A DNA stretch of 64,000 nucleotides from the NCBI RefSeq assembly GCF_907163135.1, contig NZ_CAJQUA010000001.1, forward strand, positions 139,001-203,000, in the 5' to 3' direction. A program made the position numbers and the translations under genes. Source of the stretch: Brachymonas denitrificans (GTDB lineage: Bacteria > Pseudomonadota > Gammaproteobacteria > Burkholderiales > Burkholderiaceae_C). Shown in pieces: positions 1 through 9,595 of this stretch (position 1 is its first letter; every line of letters starts with the position of its first letter). Under the pieces are notes generated by a model, which was not told where the DNA came from, did no database searches, and was given only the letters and a program-made list of their open reading frames with translations.

Positions 1-76
1 GCAGGGCATCAAGCTTGCTGGCGCAGGCAAGCTTGCGCACAGCGTCCTGATAGTCGTCCAGAATCACAATATTCAT
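1..76 (-). CDS. D-2-hydroxyacid dehydrogenase, N-terminal fragment
   Basis: Only the first 25 codons lie in the window; the gene runs off the left edge. The peptide begins MNIVILDDYQDAVRKLACA, which resembles the N-terminus of D-2-hydroxyacid (phosphoglycerate-type) NAD-dependent dehydrogenases common in Comamonadaceae. The start ATG is at 76. No catalytic or NAD-binding residues can be seen in so short a piece, so the family call rests on the N-terminal pattern alone and the substrate cannot be named. Confidence 0.6.
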   Translation of the reverse strand, partial: MNIVILDDYQDAVRKLACASKLDAL

Positions 77-200
77 GCGCGCAATTGTGCACTGCCGCGC
101 GGCGAAATTACAGCCCCATGCAGCATATTGCAAAGGGCAGCAACTGCTTACATCTGGATGCAAGGAGGATCGGCTGCTCGTGTGTCTACAACGTCGTCAG

Positions 201-227
201 GGACGGGGAGGTGCGCTGTCCCCGTCC
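201..227 (-). terminator. GC-rich hairpin behind the 138-residue gene, possible terminator
   Basis: Perfect 9-bp inverted repeat GGACGGGGA / TCCCCGTCC with a 9-base loop, just past the stop codon at 240 of the leftward gene. There is no T-run after it, so it may be a weak or Rho-assisted terminator. Confidence 0.4.
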
Positions 228-239
228 GGATGGCGGGGG

Positions 240-656
240 TCAGCCCGCATGCAGGTAGCGTTCTTCCTGGGCGACCAGCCGTTCAAGTTCGCCACACACC
301 TCGGAAAAAGTGCCGGAAAGCACCAGCCTGCCCGAGGGGCGGGAGCGGTTGGGCAGCCGCCGCGGAGCGGGCGTCAGGGCCGTTGCGGAAAATGCGCGAA
401 AAAAAAGGAAATGCCCCGGTGCGGCCGCCGCCGGCAGGGCGGGCGGTGCGGAAGCGGCGGGTGCTGTGGCGGCATGCAGGATTGCAACTGGCCTGTCCGC
501 AGCCTTTTCCGGTTTGAATGCCTGTTCCGCGTCGCACAGCACGGCCATCGGGCGAAAGCCGATGAGCTCGCCACGCGCACGGCCCGAGAGCGGGACAAGG
601 ACCGGACGGACGGGGCCAAGCAGATTGCGCAAAATGGGCAGGGAAGTGTGGCTCAT
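240..656 (-). CDS. Hypothetical protein downstream of lexA
   Basis: A 138-residue protein I do not recognise. It has a plausible ribosome site (TAGGAG, about 6 bases before ATG 656). The N-terminal 50 residues look ordered (LGPVRPVLVPLSGRARGELI), the middle is Ala/Pro-rich low complexity, and the C-terminus (LSGTFSEVCGELERLVAQEE) forms a likely helix. It lies on the same strand as lexA, 138 bp behind it, and may be read from the LexA-controlled promoter. In Pseudomonas a cell-division inhibitor (SulA) follows lexA, but I see no SulA-type motif here, so no function is proposed. Confidence 0.6.
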   Translation of the reverse strand: MSHTSLPILRNLLGPVRPVLVPLSGRARGELIGFRPMAVLCDAEQAFKPEKAADRPVAILHAATAPAASAPPALPAAAAPGHFLFFRAFSATALTPAPRRLPNRSRPSGRLVLSGTFSEVCGELERLVAQEERYLHAG

Positions 657-794
657 GAAAGTCTCCTATGTACACAAGGTGTTGCACAGGCAGGATTCAG
701 CAGGGACAGCACACCCCAGGGGTTGCCGCTGGACCAGCCAGTCCGGCAACGCCCGCCACCCTGTGGGGCTGTACGAAAAGGGAGAATGCGTGCG

Positions 795-1445
795 CTACAT
801 CAGCACGCTGTTGCGGATCAGGCCGACGGCCAGCCCCTCGATGGCGAAGGGCTCACCCGGCTGTACCACGATGGTGGGGTAGTCGGGGTTTTCGGGGTGC
901 AGCTCGATATGGTTCGGCAGGCGCTGGTAGCGCTTGACGGTGACTTCATCGCCCACGCGTGCCACGACGATCTGGCCGTTGCGCACGTTCTGCGTGCTTT
1001 GCACGGCGAGCAGGTCGCCATCGAGAATGCCGACATCGCGCATGGACATGCCGCGCACCTTGAGCAGATAGTCTGGCTTGCTGGCGAACAGCGAGGGAGC
1101 GACGTGGTAGACCGTATCGACATGCTCTTCGGCCAGCACCGGCGAGCCGGCGGCCACGCGGCCGATGAGCGGCAGAGCGAGCTGGGCAAAGGCCTCGAGC
1201 GTGCTCTGGTGGGCAGGGTGCACCGGCTGGCGCAGGCGAATGCCGCGCGAGGTGCCACTGACAAGTTCGATCACGCCCTTGCGCGCCAGCGCCTGCAGGT
1301 GTTCTTCGGCAGCGTTGGCGGAGCGGAAGCCGAGCTCTGCGGCAATTTCGGCACGGGTAGGCGGAGCGCCCGTCTGGGCGATGGCCTGCTGGATCAGTTC
1401 CAGGATCTGTTGCTGGCGTGCGGTGAGTTTGACGGGTGGGTTCAT
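795..1445 (-). CDS. lexA: LexA repressor, SOS regulator
   Basis: 216 residues, normal LexA length. The N-terminal winged-helix domain (about 1-70, starting [20 protein letters not shown]) binds SOS operators. The C-terminal S24 domain holds the self-cleavage site Ala99-Gly100 (RVAAGSP), the nucleophile Ser134 (VRGMSM) and the general base Lys171 (EVTVKRY). In response to RecA-ssDNA filaments LexA cuts itself and derepresses DNA-repair genes. Two CTG-N10-CAG operators sit 51 to 85 bp upstream, consistent with autoregulation. Divergent from the asparaginase gene. Confidence 0.97.
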   Translation of the reverse strand: MNPPVKLTARQQQILELIQQAIAQTGAPPTRAEIAAELGFRSANAAEEHLQALARKGVIELVSGTSRGIRLRQPVHPAHQSTLEAFAQLALPLIGRVAAGSPVLAEEHVDTVYHVAPSLFASKPDYLLKVRGMSMRDVGILDGDLLAVQSTQNVRNGQIVVARVGDEVTVKRYQRLPNHIELHPENPDYPTIVVQPGEPFAIEGLAVGLIRNSVLM

Positions 1446-1495
1446 GGTCTACACTGCCGAAATCGGGTTGGAAGAAGGCTGAATGTGCATCCATA

Positions 1496-1511
1496 CTGTG
1501 TGCGCATCCAG
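1496..1511 (-). promoter_or_regulatory. LexA (SOS) box 1
   Basis: On the lexA strand this reads CTGG-N8-ACAG, fitting CTG-N10-CAG; one base off the CTGT-N8-ACAG consensus. It lies 51 bp upstream of the lexA start. Its centre is 19 bp from that of the second box. Confidence 0.75.
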
Positions 1512-1514
1512 TTA

Positions 1515-1530
1515 CTGTATTTTTAACCAG
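1515..1530 (-). promoter_or_regulatory. LexA (SOS) box 2
   Basis: Read on the lexA strand: CTGGTTAAAAATACAG, with the AT-rich core typical of strong SOS boxes. It is also 35 bp upstream of the divergent asparaginase start, so LexA bound here could affect both genes. Confidence 0.8.
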
Positions 1531-1564
1531 TTTTTCCGGTTTTGCAAGCAAGGGCGCGGCAGGT

Positions 1565-2626
1565 ATGAAAAAAATCGTGGTTTTGGCGACAGGGGGCACC
1601 ATTGCCGGAGCATCGGCCAGTGCGGCGGATGGCGTTGCGTATCGGGCGGGCGAAGTGCCGGTTGGGGCACTGCTTGAACAGGTGCCGGGTTTGCAGCAAC
1701 TGCTGGGTGACTGTGCGCTGGCCGCAGAGCAGGTGGCCCAGGTCAACAGCAAGGACATGGACTACGCGCTGTGGCAACGACTGGCCCTGCGCTGCACGCA
1801 CTGGCTGGCGCAGGACGATGTGCAGGGACTGGTGATCACGCACGGCACCGATACGCTGGAAGAGACTGCCTGGTTCCTGCAGCGCATGCTGGATGTGGCC
1901 GCGTCGGCGGGGGTGTTGCGTGCGGAGCAGGCGCGCAAACCGGTGGTGCTGTCCAGCGCCATGCGCCCGTCCACGGCGCGCCTGTCGGATGGTCCGCAGA
2001 ATCTGGCGGACGCGGTTTCGGTGTTGCTGGATTCGCGTGCCAGCGGCGTGCTTGCAGTGGCGGCCGGCCATGTGCATGCCGCGTGCGATGTGCACAAGGT
2101 GCAGCCCTATCGGGTGGATGCCTTTTCCAGCGGCGATGCCGGTGTGCTGGCGCATGTGGAAGAGGGCGCGGTGCGCTGGCTGCGTGATCCCGCGGCGCGC
2201 GTGGGTGAGGCCGATGATCTGGCAACCGCAGCGCCTGCGCAAGCCCTGTGGACTGCCGTGCAGGATGAGGAAACACAATGGCCGTGGGTGGAAATCCTCG
2301 TCAGCCATGCCGGCAACGACGGCCGCAGCCTGGGTGCCTGCCGGCAGGCCGGCGTTCAGGGCGTGGTGCTGGCGGGAAGCGGCAATGCCACGCTGCATGA
2401 GCAGGTGGAGCAGGCGGCTTGCGCACTGATGCAGCAGGGCGTTCCGGTGTGGCGCAGCAGCCGCTGTCTGGAAGGCCGTGCCGTACCTGGTGCCGAATCG
2501 CCGGTGCCGCTGGCGGTGTGCCGCGGGCAGGTGCTGCGTCCGGTGCAGGCGCGGACGGAAATGGTGCTGCAGTTGCTGGCCGGCGTGTTGCCCGCAGAGG
2601 CTGCCACAGCGAAAACCAGTGCCTGA
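1565..2626 (+). CDS. L-asparaginase family protein
   Basis: 353 residues from ATG 1565. Hydrolyses L-asparagine to aspartate and ammonia. The first catalytic threonine is Thr12 in VLATGGTIAG and the second catalytic motif is ITHGTDTLEET near residue 100, both diagnostic of the asparaginase/glutaminase family. No signal peptide is evident, so a cytoplasmic enzyme is likelier than a periplasmic type II form, although the sequence layout is that of bacterial type II proteins. An upstream in-frame extension to 1436 overlaps the LexA boxes and is rejected as coding. Convergent with adk; a hairpin separates them. Confidence 0.88.
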   Translation: MKKIVVLATGGTIAGASASAADGVAYRAGEVPVGALLEQVPGLQQLLGDCALAAEQVAQVNSKDMDYALWQRLALRCTHWLAQDDVQGLVITHGTDTLEETAWFLQRMLDVAASAGVLRAEQARKPVVLSSAMRPSTARLSDGPQNLADAVSVLLDSRASGVLAVAAGHVHAACDVHKVQPYRVDAFSSGDAGVLAHVEEGAVRWLRDPAARVGEADDLATAAPAQALWTAVQDEETQWPWVEILVSHAGNDGRSLGACRQAGVQGVVLAGSGNATLHEQVEQAACALMQQGVPVWRSSRCLEGRAVPGAESPVPLAVCRGQVLRPVQARTEMVLQLLAGVLPAEAATAKTSA

Positions 2627-2633
2627 AAACAGG

Positions 2634-2656
2634 CAGGGCGCCGCAAGGGCGCCCTG
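2634..2656. terminator. Hairpin between convergent asparaginase and adk
   Basis: Perfect 9-bp stem CAGGGCGCC / GGCGCCCTG with a 5-base loop, 8 bp after the asparaginase stop. On the minus strand a short TTTT run follows some bases later. Position between converging genes suggests a two-way terminator. Confidence 0.6.
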
Positions 2657-2694
2657 ACCAACCATGCCCGCTGCAGAAGGCAGGCCTGCCGGAA

Positions 2695-3444
<750 letters not shown>

Positions 3445-3599
3445 TCACCAGCGATGGGACTTTGTTAACGGGCAACCTGGAAAGAATAACACGGCTTACC
3501 CTCGCTTACCTGACGCGGTGCTTGCGTTGGACCTACAGGGTTTTTACCGATGTTGTGCTGCAAAAAGATGCAAACAGGACGTGATGGATGCAGATCACC

Positions 3600-3630
3600 G
3601 CAGTTCGGGTGGCCGTGGCGGCCGAACTGC
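3600..3630 (-). terminator. Hairpin behind malonyl-CoA decarboxylase gene
   Basis: Inverted repeat GCAGTTCGG / CCGAACTGC (9 bp, 13-base loop) beginning 10 bp past the decarboxylase stop. No T-run. The right arm repeats a CCGAACTGCC sequence also found at the end of the coding region. Confidence 0.4.
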
Positions 3631-3639
3631 CAGGGTGGG

Positions 3640-5130
3640 TCAGCCGAACTGCCTGAGCTTGCTCACCTCGCGCGACATGGCGACCTTGCCGGCCGCCAGC
3701 ATGGCGCGGTGCCGGTCCAGCTTGTCCAGGTCGTACAAGTAGTTCACCATCAGCCCGTAAGACTGGCGCACGCCCTTGGCAGAGGGGTCGGCGCCCCAGT
3801 GGATGTGTTCGAGCCGCGCACCGTTGCCCAGATGGAAGCGCGCCACGGCGTCGAGCGGGCGGCCGCTGTCGTCCAGACTGCCCAGGTACATGGCGGCGGC
3901 GCCGCGCAGCATCTGCTGCGGGAGCGCATCGTTGTCGCGCGGCTGGGCCGGATCCAGCGTGTCGGGCCAGCCGGTGTTCCAGGCATCGTCGTCCAGGTTG
4001 TCATCCACACGGTATTGTTCACGCGTCTTGGCCGGAAGCGCGGCGGCAACGTCTGCCGCGTGTTTGGCCAGCCATTTGCGAAAGCCGGGAATCGGTGACA
4101 GGGTGGCGAAATTCCTGATCTGCGGCAGTTCCTGCTGCAGGGCCTCGACCACGCGCTTGATCAGCGAGTCGCCAAAGCCGACGCCGCGCAGGCCGGTCTG
4201 GGTGTTGCTGATGGAGTAGAAGATGGCCGTGTTGGCTTTCTTCACATCGGCGTCGCTGGCCGTGATGTCGAGCAGCGGTACCATGCTGTCGGCAAGGGCG
4301 CGCGTGAGGGCCACCTCGACGAAGATCAGCGGCTCGTTCGGCAGACGCGGATGGAAGAAGGCGAAGCAGCGTCTGTCGTGGTCGAGCCGGTTCTTGGCGT
4401 CGTCCCAACTGACGATGTCGTGCACCGCTTCATACTTGATGAGCTTTTCGATCAGCGAGGCGGGTGAGTCCCAGGTAATGGTGCGCAGTTCGAGAAAGCC
4501 GATATCGAACCAGCCGGTAAACAGGTGTTCGAGTTCGGCGTCCAGCGGCAGCAGGGCCGGCTCGGTCTTGAGTTGCTGCAGCAGTTCGGTGCGCAGGTCG
4601 AGCAGGAAGCGCATGCCGCCGGGCGTGGCGCCCAGGCGTTGCAGCAGGCGCGTGCGCGGAGAGTGGAAGGCCTTGCGCAGCTTGATTTCGGCCTGGGCCT
4701 CGTCATCGGTGCCCAGGGCTGCTTCGTACTGGTCCTTGGCCAGCTTGACCTTCTTGGGGTCGGGCGAGAACTGCTCGGTCATCAGGCGCCAGGCGTCGGC
4801 GCGCGCGTCATGGTCGGCAGCCTGGTACCAGTCGACGAAAGGTTGCGCACGCCGCACACTCTCGACTTCGCTCACCTTGGTATCGACAACGGCCTGCAGT
4901 TCGGCCAACAGCTTTTTCAGGCTGCGCGGCGTGAGCGTTTCGGGCTCCTGGCGCAGATAGGTGTCGAGGCGCGCATGCGTGTTGCGTGTGGGGACGCGCG
5001 GATCCTTCTGGCCGCTCTGGCGCGGGGCGTTGACCAGGCCGGTCATGCCGATCGAGGCCAGGGCTGGCGGCAGCAGGCGGGCCAGCTGTTTGCTGAAGGT
5101 TCCTCCCATCAGGGACGCGGTCTGGGACAC
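3640..5130 (-). CDS. Malonyl-CoA decarboxylase
   Basis: About 496 residues. Converts malonyl-CoA to acetyl-CoA and CO2. The C-terminal catalytic domain shows the expected serine in FYSISNTQTGLRGVGFG and histidine in ARFHLGNGARLEHI, matching the Ser/His pair of the human enzyme MLYCD; an N-terminal helical domain precedes it. I chose GTG 5130 because GAGGA sits 5 bases upstream; the GTG at 5142 has its ribosome site too close. In many bacteria the gene lies with matB and matC (malonate use), but here neighbours are adk and trmB, so its role may be clearing excess malonyl-CoA. Sometimes called matA or mcd. Confidence 0.92.
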   Translation of the reverse strand: MSQTASLMGGTFSKQLARLLPPALASIGMTGLVNAPRQSGQKDPRVPTRNTHARLDTYLRQEPETLTPRSLKKLLAELQAVVDTKVSEVESVRRAQPFVDWYQAADHDARADAWRLMTEQFSPDPKKVKLAKDQYEAALGTDDEAQAEIKLRKAFHSPRTRLLQRLGATPGGMRFLLDLRTELLQQLKTEPALLPLDAELEHLFTGWFDIGFLELRTITWDSPASLIEKLIKYEAVHDIVSWDDAKNRLDHDRRCFAFFHPRLPNEPLIFVEVALTRALADSMVPLLDITASDADVKKANTAIFYSISNTQTGLRGVGFGDSLIKRVVEALQQELPQIRNFATLSPIPGFRKWLAKHAADVAAALPAKTREQYRVDDNLDDDAWNTGWPDTLDPAQPRDNDALPQQMLRGAAAMYLGSLDDSGRPLDAVARFHLGNGARLEHIHWGADPSAKGVRQSYGLMVNYLYDLDKLDRHRAMLAAGKVAMSREVSKLRQFG

Positions 5131-5288
5131 GGTTTTCCTCACTTTCCTGATCGATGAAAGTCAAGCGTAGCGGATTTTCGAGTCATTTGCGGTGAAAAGA
5201 CGTTGCGATGCAGCAAAAAAACGGTAAATGGGTTTATTGCGCGCGCAGGACAGTCGATCCGGGTGGGCCGGCAACACGCGGCAGTTCA

Positions 5289-5308
5289 GCGCGGTAACGG
5301 TACCGCGC
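5289..5308 (-). terminator. Hairpin behind trmB
   Basis: Perfect 8-bp stem GCGCGGTA / TACCGCGC with ACGG loop, starting 21 bp past the trmB stop. No T-run follows on the minus strand, so termination is only suggested. Confidence 0.45.
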
Positions 5309-5329
5309 GCATTTGGCGGCGGAACAGCT

Positions 5330-6112
5330 TCAGTCCAGCGGCTTGCGCACGAACACCAGATCCCACACACCGTGGCCCAGGCGCAGGCCGCGGTTTTCGA
5401 ATTTGGTCAGCGGCCGGTAGTGCGGCTTGTCGGCGTAGCCGTGATCATGGCCGCTGCTGTTGCCCAGCAGGATTTCGCCCTGCAGCACCTCGAGCATCTG
5501 CTCGGCATAGGGCTGCCAGTCGGTGGCGCAGTGGAGGTAGCCGCCGGGCACCAGATGCTCGGCCAGCTTGCGCACCAGCGGGGGCTGGATCAGGCGGCGC
5601 TTGTGGTGGCGCTTCTTGTGCCAGGGGTCGGGGAAGAAGATATGGATGCCGTTCAGACTGCCGTGCGGCAGCATGTTGTCCAGCACTTCCACGGCGTCGT
5701 GGGCGCAGATGCGGATGTTGTTCAGGCCCTGCTCGCCGATGCGCTTGAGCAGGGCGCCCACGCCGGGCTCGTGCACCTCGCAGCACAGGAAGTTGGTATC
5801 GGGCATCACCCCGGCAATATGGGCGGTTGCTTCACCCATGCCGAAACCGATTTCCAGCACCGTGGGTGCCTCGCGGCCGAAGGTGGCGGCAAAGTCGAGC
5901 GGTGCTGCGGTATAGGGCACCAGAAACTGGTCGCCCCATTGCGCGTAGGCCTTGGCCTGCCCGGTGGTGACGCGGCCGGCGCGGCGCACGAAGCTGCGGA
6001 TGGCGCGCGGGTGGGCGATGTCGGCGGGGGCTCCGGACGCGGGTTTTGCGTCTGAGGATGCAGCGCAAGATTCGGACGGCTCAGGCAGGGAAGAGGGGGC
6101 AGGCAGGCTCAT
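5330..6112 (-). CDS. trmB: tRNA (guanine-N7-)-methyltransferase
   Basis: 260 residues from ATG 6112. Methylates G46 of tRNA using S-adenosylmethionine. The SAM-binding motif is [16 protein letters not shown] near residue 95, and the family signature [16 protein letters not shown] lies near 170. The first 55 residues are Ala/Pro/Ser-rich, a variable extension common in beta-proteobacterial TrmB. A longer in-frame start at 6271 would run through the terminator hairpin at 6151-6185 and is rejected. Confidence 0.95.
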   Translation of the reverse strand: MSLPAPSSLPEPSESCAASSDAKPASGAPADIAHPRAIRSFVRRAGRVTTGQAKAYAQWGDQFLVPYTAAPLDFAATFGREAPTVLEIGFGMGEATAHIAGVMPDTNFLCCEVHEPGVGALLKRIGEQGLNNIRICAHDAVEVLDNMLPHGSLNGIHIFFPDPWHKKRHHKRRLIQPPLVRKLAEHLVPGGYLHCATDWQPYAEQMLEVLQGEILLGNSSGHDHGYADKPHYRPLTKFENRGLRLGHGVWDLVFVRKPLD

Positions 6113-6150
6113 AGGCGGGATGGTACCGCAAGCGGGAAGGTTGCAGGCAC

Positions 6151-6185
6151 AAAAAACCGCGCCAGCGGATGCCCGTGGCGCGGTT
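6151..6185 (-). terminator. Rho-independent terminator
   Basis: 10-bp stem AACCGCGCCA / TGGCGCGGTT with an 11-base loop, followed on the minus strand by six T. Ends the transcript of the small acidic protein gene at 6204-6467, so trmB probably has its own promoter just after it. Confidence 0.85.
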
Positions 6186-6203
6186 GGCAGGAAGAGCGCG
6201 TGC

Positions 6204-6467
6204 TCAGTTCTCGTCTTCTTCGTCGTCTTCTTCGTCGTCCTCGTCGTCGCCCATGTCGGCGGAGAAGTCATTCGGCAGAGGCTGCTCCTGCAGCTGCTCG
6301 ATCAGGGTCTGGCGGTACAGGGCCAGGCGCTCGGCCTGGTGCACGATTTCCTCGGCGTCGGCGTCAGACAGGTCGGCCACCAGCAGCTCGGGCTGGGTGG
6401 ACAGGATGAGTTCGATGTAGTGATCGGCCAGTTCGGCCGCAGCCAGGGTGGTGGAAGAGTGGTCCAT
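6204..6467 (-). CDS. Small acidic hypothetical protein
   Basis: 87 residues from ATG 6467, with AAGGAG 7 bases upstream. The first 70 residues are predicted helical ([34 protein letters not shown]), and the last 15 are almost all Asp/Glu ([15 protein letters not shown]). Such tails often bind basic proteins or RNA-associated partners, but that is inference. It has its own strong terminator, so it looks like a single-gene unit. I do not recognise the family. Confidence 0.75.
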   Translation of the reverse strand: MDHSSTTLAAAELADHYIELILSTQPELLVADLSDADAEEIVHQAERLALYRQTLIEQLQEQPLPNDFSADMGDDEDDEEDDEEDEN

Positions 6468-6586
6468 GGTGCGCTCCTTGCAATGACGGTCGTCGGAAAT
6501 CGCAGGCCGGGTGGCGTGCAGGGAATACCGTAGCAAGGCTGCGTGACTGTGCCGTGAAAGTGCCTGGCCGGCAGCGGGAGCAGCGC

Positions 6587-7507
6587 TCAGGCGGCGCCAT
6601 GGCGCTGTTGCCAGTGCGCAATCCACTGTTGCAGGGCCGCCTCGGGCGTTTCTGCGCTTGCGGCGGGCAGGCCCAGTGCTGCGGCTGCGGCCTGCAGGTT
6701 GGCCGTGCGTTGGGCCGCATCGCCTTCGGGCAGCGGTTGCGCCGCATTCTGCTTGGACAGCTTCTCGCCATTGGGGCCGAGCACCAGCGGCGTATGCAGA
6801 TAGCGTGGTGTGGGCAGGCCGAGGGCACGCTGCAGCACGATCTGGCGCGCGGTGTTGTCGGTCAGGTCTTCGCCGCGTACCACATCGGTGATGCCTTGCG
6901 CGGCATCATCGACCACGACCGCAAGCTGATAGGCCCACAGGCCGTCGGCACGACGCAGCACGAAGTCGCCGACGGCTTCGGCCACCTGCTGGCTTTGCGG
7001 GCCGAGGCGGCGATCCTGCCAGTGCGTGGGGGCGTCGGCGGGGAGTCCGTCCTGCTGCAGGCAGGCGGCTACGTGCAGGCGCCAGGCGCGGGCATGTCGG
7101 CCGTGCAGGCCGCCATTTTCCGGGCGGCAGGTACCGGGGTAGACCAGTTCGCCGTGCCGCTGCTGGCCTTGTCCCAGGCTCGCCAGTGCCTGGGCGATTT
7201 CCTTGCGCGAACAGGCGCAGGGGTAGGCCAGGCCGGCCGCCAATAACTGGTCCAGCGCCTGCTGGTACAGGGCATCGCGTTCCGACTGGAAGACCGGCAG
7301 TGCATCCGGCACCAGACCGTGTGCCTGCAGTTGCGCGAGGATGGTGCGCGCAGCTTGCGGGCTGCAACGGGGGGTGTCGACATCCTCGATGCGTACCAGC
7401 CAGCGCCCTTGATGGGCACGTGCATCCAGCCAGCTCGCCAGGGCTGCGACCAGCGAGCCTGCGTGCAGGGGGCCGGTGGGAGAGGGAGCGAATCGACCGA
7501 TGTACAT
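6587..7507 (-). CDS. gluQ: Glutamyl-Q tRNA(Asp) synthetase
   Basis: 306 residues, the short GluRS-like form without the anticodon-binding domain. It attaches glutamate to the queuosine base of tRNA-Asp. The class I HIGH-type motif is [14 protein letters not shown] at residues 5-18, the KMSKS-type motif is GEKLSKQN near 235, and the zinc-site region CACSRKEI ... YPGTCR is present. The start at 7507 gives the canonical N-terminus MYIGRFAPS; a longer frame to 7702 has no such support. Also known as yadB. Confidence 0.95.
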   Translation of the reverse strand: MYIGRFAPSPTGPLHAGSLVAALASWLDARAHQGRWLVRIEDVDTPRCSPQAARTILAQLQAHGLVPDALPVFQSERDALYQQALDQLLAAGLAYPCACSRKEIAQALASLGQGQQRHGELVYPGTCRPENGGLHGRHARAWRLHVAACLQQDGLPADAPTHWQDRRLGPQSQQVAEAVGDFVLRRADGLWAYQLAVVVDDAAQGITDVVRGEDLTDNTARQIVLQRALGLPTPRYLHTPLVLGPNGEKLSKQNAAQPLPEGDAAQRTANLQAAAAALGLPAASAETPEAALQQWIAHWQQRHGAA

Positions 7508-7566
7508 GGGGCTGCAGTGTAGCGAAACGCGTGTGCCCGTCCGGCCTCGCGCGTGGCAGCAGACCT

Positions 7567-8586
7567 TCAGGCGGGGCGGGCAGCTGGCGGCATGCCGGCC
7601 GGTTCGGCATCCGTCGCACGCACAGGCAGAGCCGCCTCCAGCGTTCGCCCCTGCAGCAGCGCCTGGCGTGTGACGGGGCTCTGGAGTTGCCGCAGCCACC
7701 ATTGCAGTGCCTGACCGTGCCGCTGCTTGCCGCGATGCCAGGCGTAGTGGCTGTTGAAATGCGTGTCGCGCCGGGGCTGGGCCAGGGCCTTCTGCACCAG
7801 CAGGCCGCTCTGCAGCTGGGCCTGCACGCGCGTGACGGGCACGTAGCCCACACCCAGACCACGCACCTGCGCCTCGATTTTGGCGCCCATGTCGGGAACG
7901 GTCAGTACATCCTGTCCCGCGATCAGGCCGACGGTGCGGCTGTTGTTGCGGTGCACGGTGTCGGCCACGGCAACGGCGCGGTAGGGCTGCATGTCCTGTG
8001 GCGTCAGCGGCGTGGTGATGTCAGCGAGCGGGTGATGGGGGGCCACCGCGTAGATGAAGTCGATATGCCCGAGCGGGCGGTGTTCGATCAGGCGGTCGGT
8101 CCAGCCGCTGTCGAGCAGCACGCCCAGGGCCAGGTCGGCCTGGCCGCTGGTGAGTGCTTCGAAAGTGCCGGTCATCACTTCGGAGCGCAGCTTGAGTCGG
8201 GTGGGTGCGCCCAGGGTGTAGAACGCCTCGCACAACTCGAACACCGTCCCCATGTCCAGCAAGTCCTCGATCACGATGGTGAGTTGCGGCTCCCAGCCGG
8301 TGGCGACGCGCTGCACGCGGTGGGCAATGCGGTCCACCTCGGCGAGCAGCAGGCGGCTTTCGTGCAGCAACTCGCAGGCCGCTGCGGTGGGGGTGGCCTG
8401 GCGCCCCTGCCGGTCGAACAGCAGCACGTCGAGTGCCTCTTCCATCTGGCGGATGCGGTAACTCAGGGCGCTGGGCACCAGATCCAGGGCACGCGCAGCC
8501 GCAGCAAAACTGCCGTGTTCGGCCACCGCCTGCAGCATGCGCAGGTTGGAAGGGCTGAGGCTGTCCTGAATGGCGGATTGCGGCAT
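7567..8586 (-). CDS. LysR-type regulator, YhaJ-like, divergent from pirin
   Basis: 339 residues. The N-terminal helix-turn-helix (residues about 10-70, [20 protein letters not shown]) binds DNA, followed by the two-lobed effector domain. The C-terminal 20 residues are Ala/Pro-rich. It faces the pirin gene across a 114-bp gap. In Escherichia coli the LysR protein YhaJ regulates the pirin gene yhaK next to it, so control of the pirin here is likely. The effector is unknown. Confidence 0.88.
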   Translation of the reverse strand: MPQSAIQDSLSPSNLRMLQAVAEHGSFAAAARALDLVPSALSYRIRQMEEALDVLLFDRQGRQATPTAAACELLHESRLLLAEVDRIAHRVQRVATGWEPQLTIVIEDLLDMGTVFELCEAFYTLGAPTRLKLRSEVMTGTFEALTSGQADLALGVLLDSGWTDRLIEHRPLGHIDFIYAVAPHHPLADITTPLTPQDMQPYRAVAVADTVHRNNSRTVGLIAGQDVLTVPDMGAKIEAQVRGLGVGYVPVTRVQAQLQSGLLVQKALAQPRRDTHFNSHYAWHRGKQRHGQALQWWLRQLQSPVTRQALLQGRTLEAALPVRATDAEPAGMPPAARPA

Positions 8587-8598
8587 GGTTCAAAAAAT

Positions 8599-8615
8599 TT
8601 GATGAAGAACGTCAA
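8599..8615. promoter_or_regulatory. Candidate LysR-type operator
   Basis: Inverted repeat TTGA-N9-TCAA in the gap between the LysR gene and pirin, close to the LysR start. LysR sites are usually interrupted dyads of this sort (T-N11-A core). Tentative. Confidence 0.35.
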
Positions 8616-8700
8616 TATCATGCGCTGTTTTTGGAGGGTGCGCAACCTACAGTAGAGGCATTGGCAGGGCGCTACCTGCCTCCTTGTTCAGGAGATGACC

Positions 8701-9408
8701 ATGTTTACTATCCGACGTGCCCATGAACGCGGCCATGCCCAACACGGCTGGCTCGACAGCTGGCACTTGTTTTCCTTTGCCGAATACTACGACCCGCGCT
8801 GGATGGGCTGGGGCAATCTGCGCGTGATCAACGAAGACCGCATCGATCCCGGTACCGGCTTTGGCCGCCACGGCCACCGCGACATGGAGATCGTGAGCTA
8901 TGTGCTGGAAGGTGCGCTGACGCACGCCGACAGCATGGGCAATACCACCACCATCGTGCCGGGGCAGATCCAGCGCATGACGGCCGGCACCGGCGTGCTG
9001 CACAGCGAACATAACGCCAACCGCCAGGGCCAGACGCATTTCCTGCAGATCTGGATCGAGCCGGCTGCGCAGCAGCTGCCTCCTGGCTACGCCCAGCGCG
9101 ATACCGGTCTGGAAGCGGCACGCGGCCAATTGAAGCTGCTCGCGGCCCCGGCCTCGCGCAATCTGCCCGAAGTGATGCCGCTGCACGCCGACGCAGCCAT
9201 CCATGCCGGCCTGCTGGACGGTGCCGATACGGCCGAACTCGTTCTGGCCGAGGGGCGCAAGGCTGCGGTATTCGTGGCGCGCGGCTCGCTGCAAGTCAAT
9301 GGCCAGCAGTTGCACACCGGCGATACCGCTTTCCTTGCCGATGAAACCCACATCCAGCTCGATGGCGCACGCGCTGCCGAGGTGCTGGTCTTCGATCTGG
9401 CCGCGTGA
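8701..9408 (+). CDS. Pirin family protein
   Basis: 235 residues. A bicupin; the N-terminal cupin keeps the metal-binding histidines in GRHGHRDMEI (about 57 and 59) and the His/Glu pair in VLHSEHNA (about 101 and 104). Some bacterial pirins oxidise quercetin or act as redox-sensing regulators; which applies here cannot be told. AGGAG at 8690-8694 directly abuts an ATG at 8695, so the second ATG, 8701, with a 6-base gap is the better start. Divergent from its probable LysR regulator. Confidence 0.93.
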   Translation: MFTIRRAHERGHAQHGWLDSWHLFSFAEYYDPRWMGWGNLRVINEDRIDPGTGFGRHGHRDMEIVSYVLEGALTHADSMGNTTTIVPGQIQRMTAGTGVLHSEHNANRQGQTHFLQIWIEPAAQQLPPGYAQRDTGLEAARGQLKLLAAPASRNLPEVMPLHADAAIHAGLLDGADTAELVLAEGRKAAVFVARGSLQVNGQQLHTGDTAFLADETHIQLDGARAAEVLVFDLAA

Positions 9409-9595
9409 TTTTTCCCTTTCTGGCCGCATTGGGCGCCGGTTGCCTGAGCCTGGATGCTCGCCTTGCCTGACGCGTGGGTGAGGCATTGGTTTGAACCCCT
9501 GCCTAGGCACTGAGGGAATGGTCCACCCGATTGGTGAGGCCATCAGGCCTTCACGCATTCTTGCTATGCTTGCCGGTTGATCAGGAGCAAAAAAC

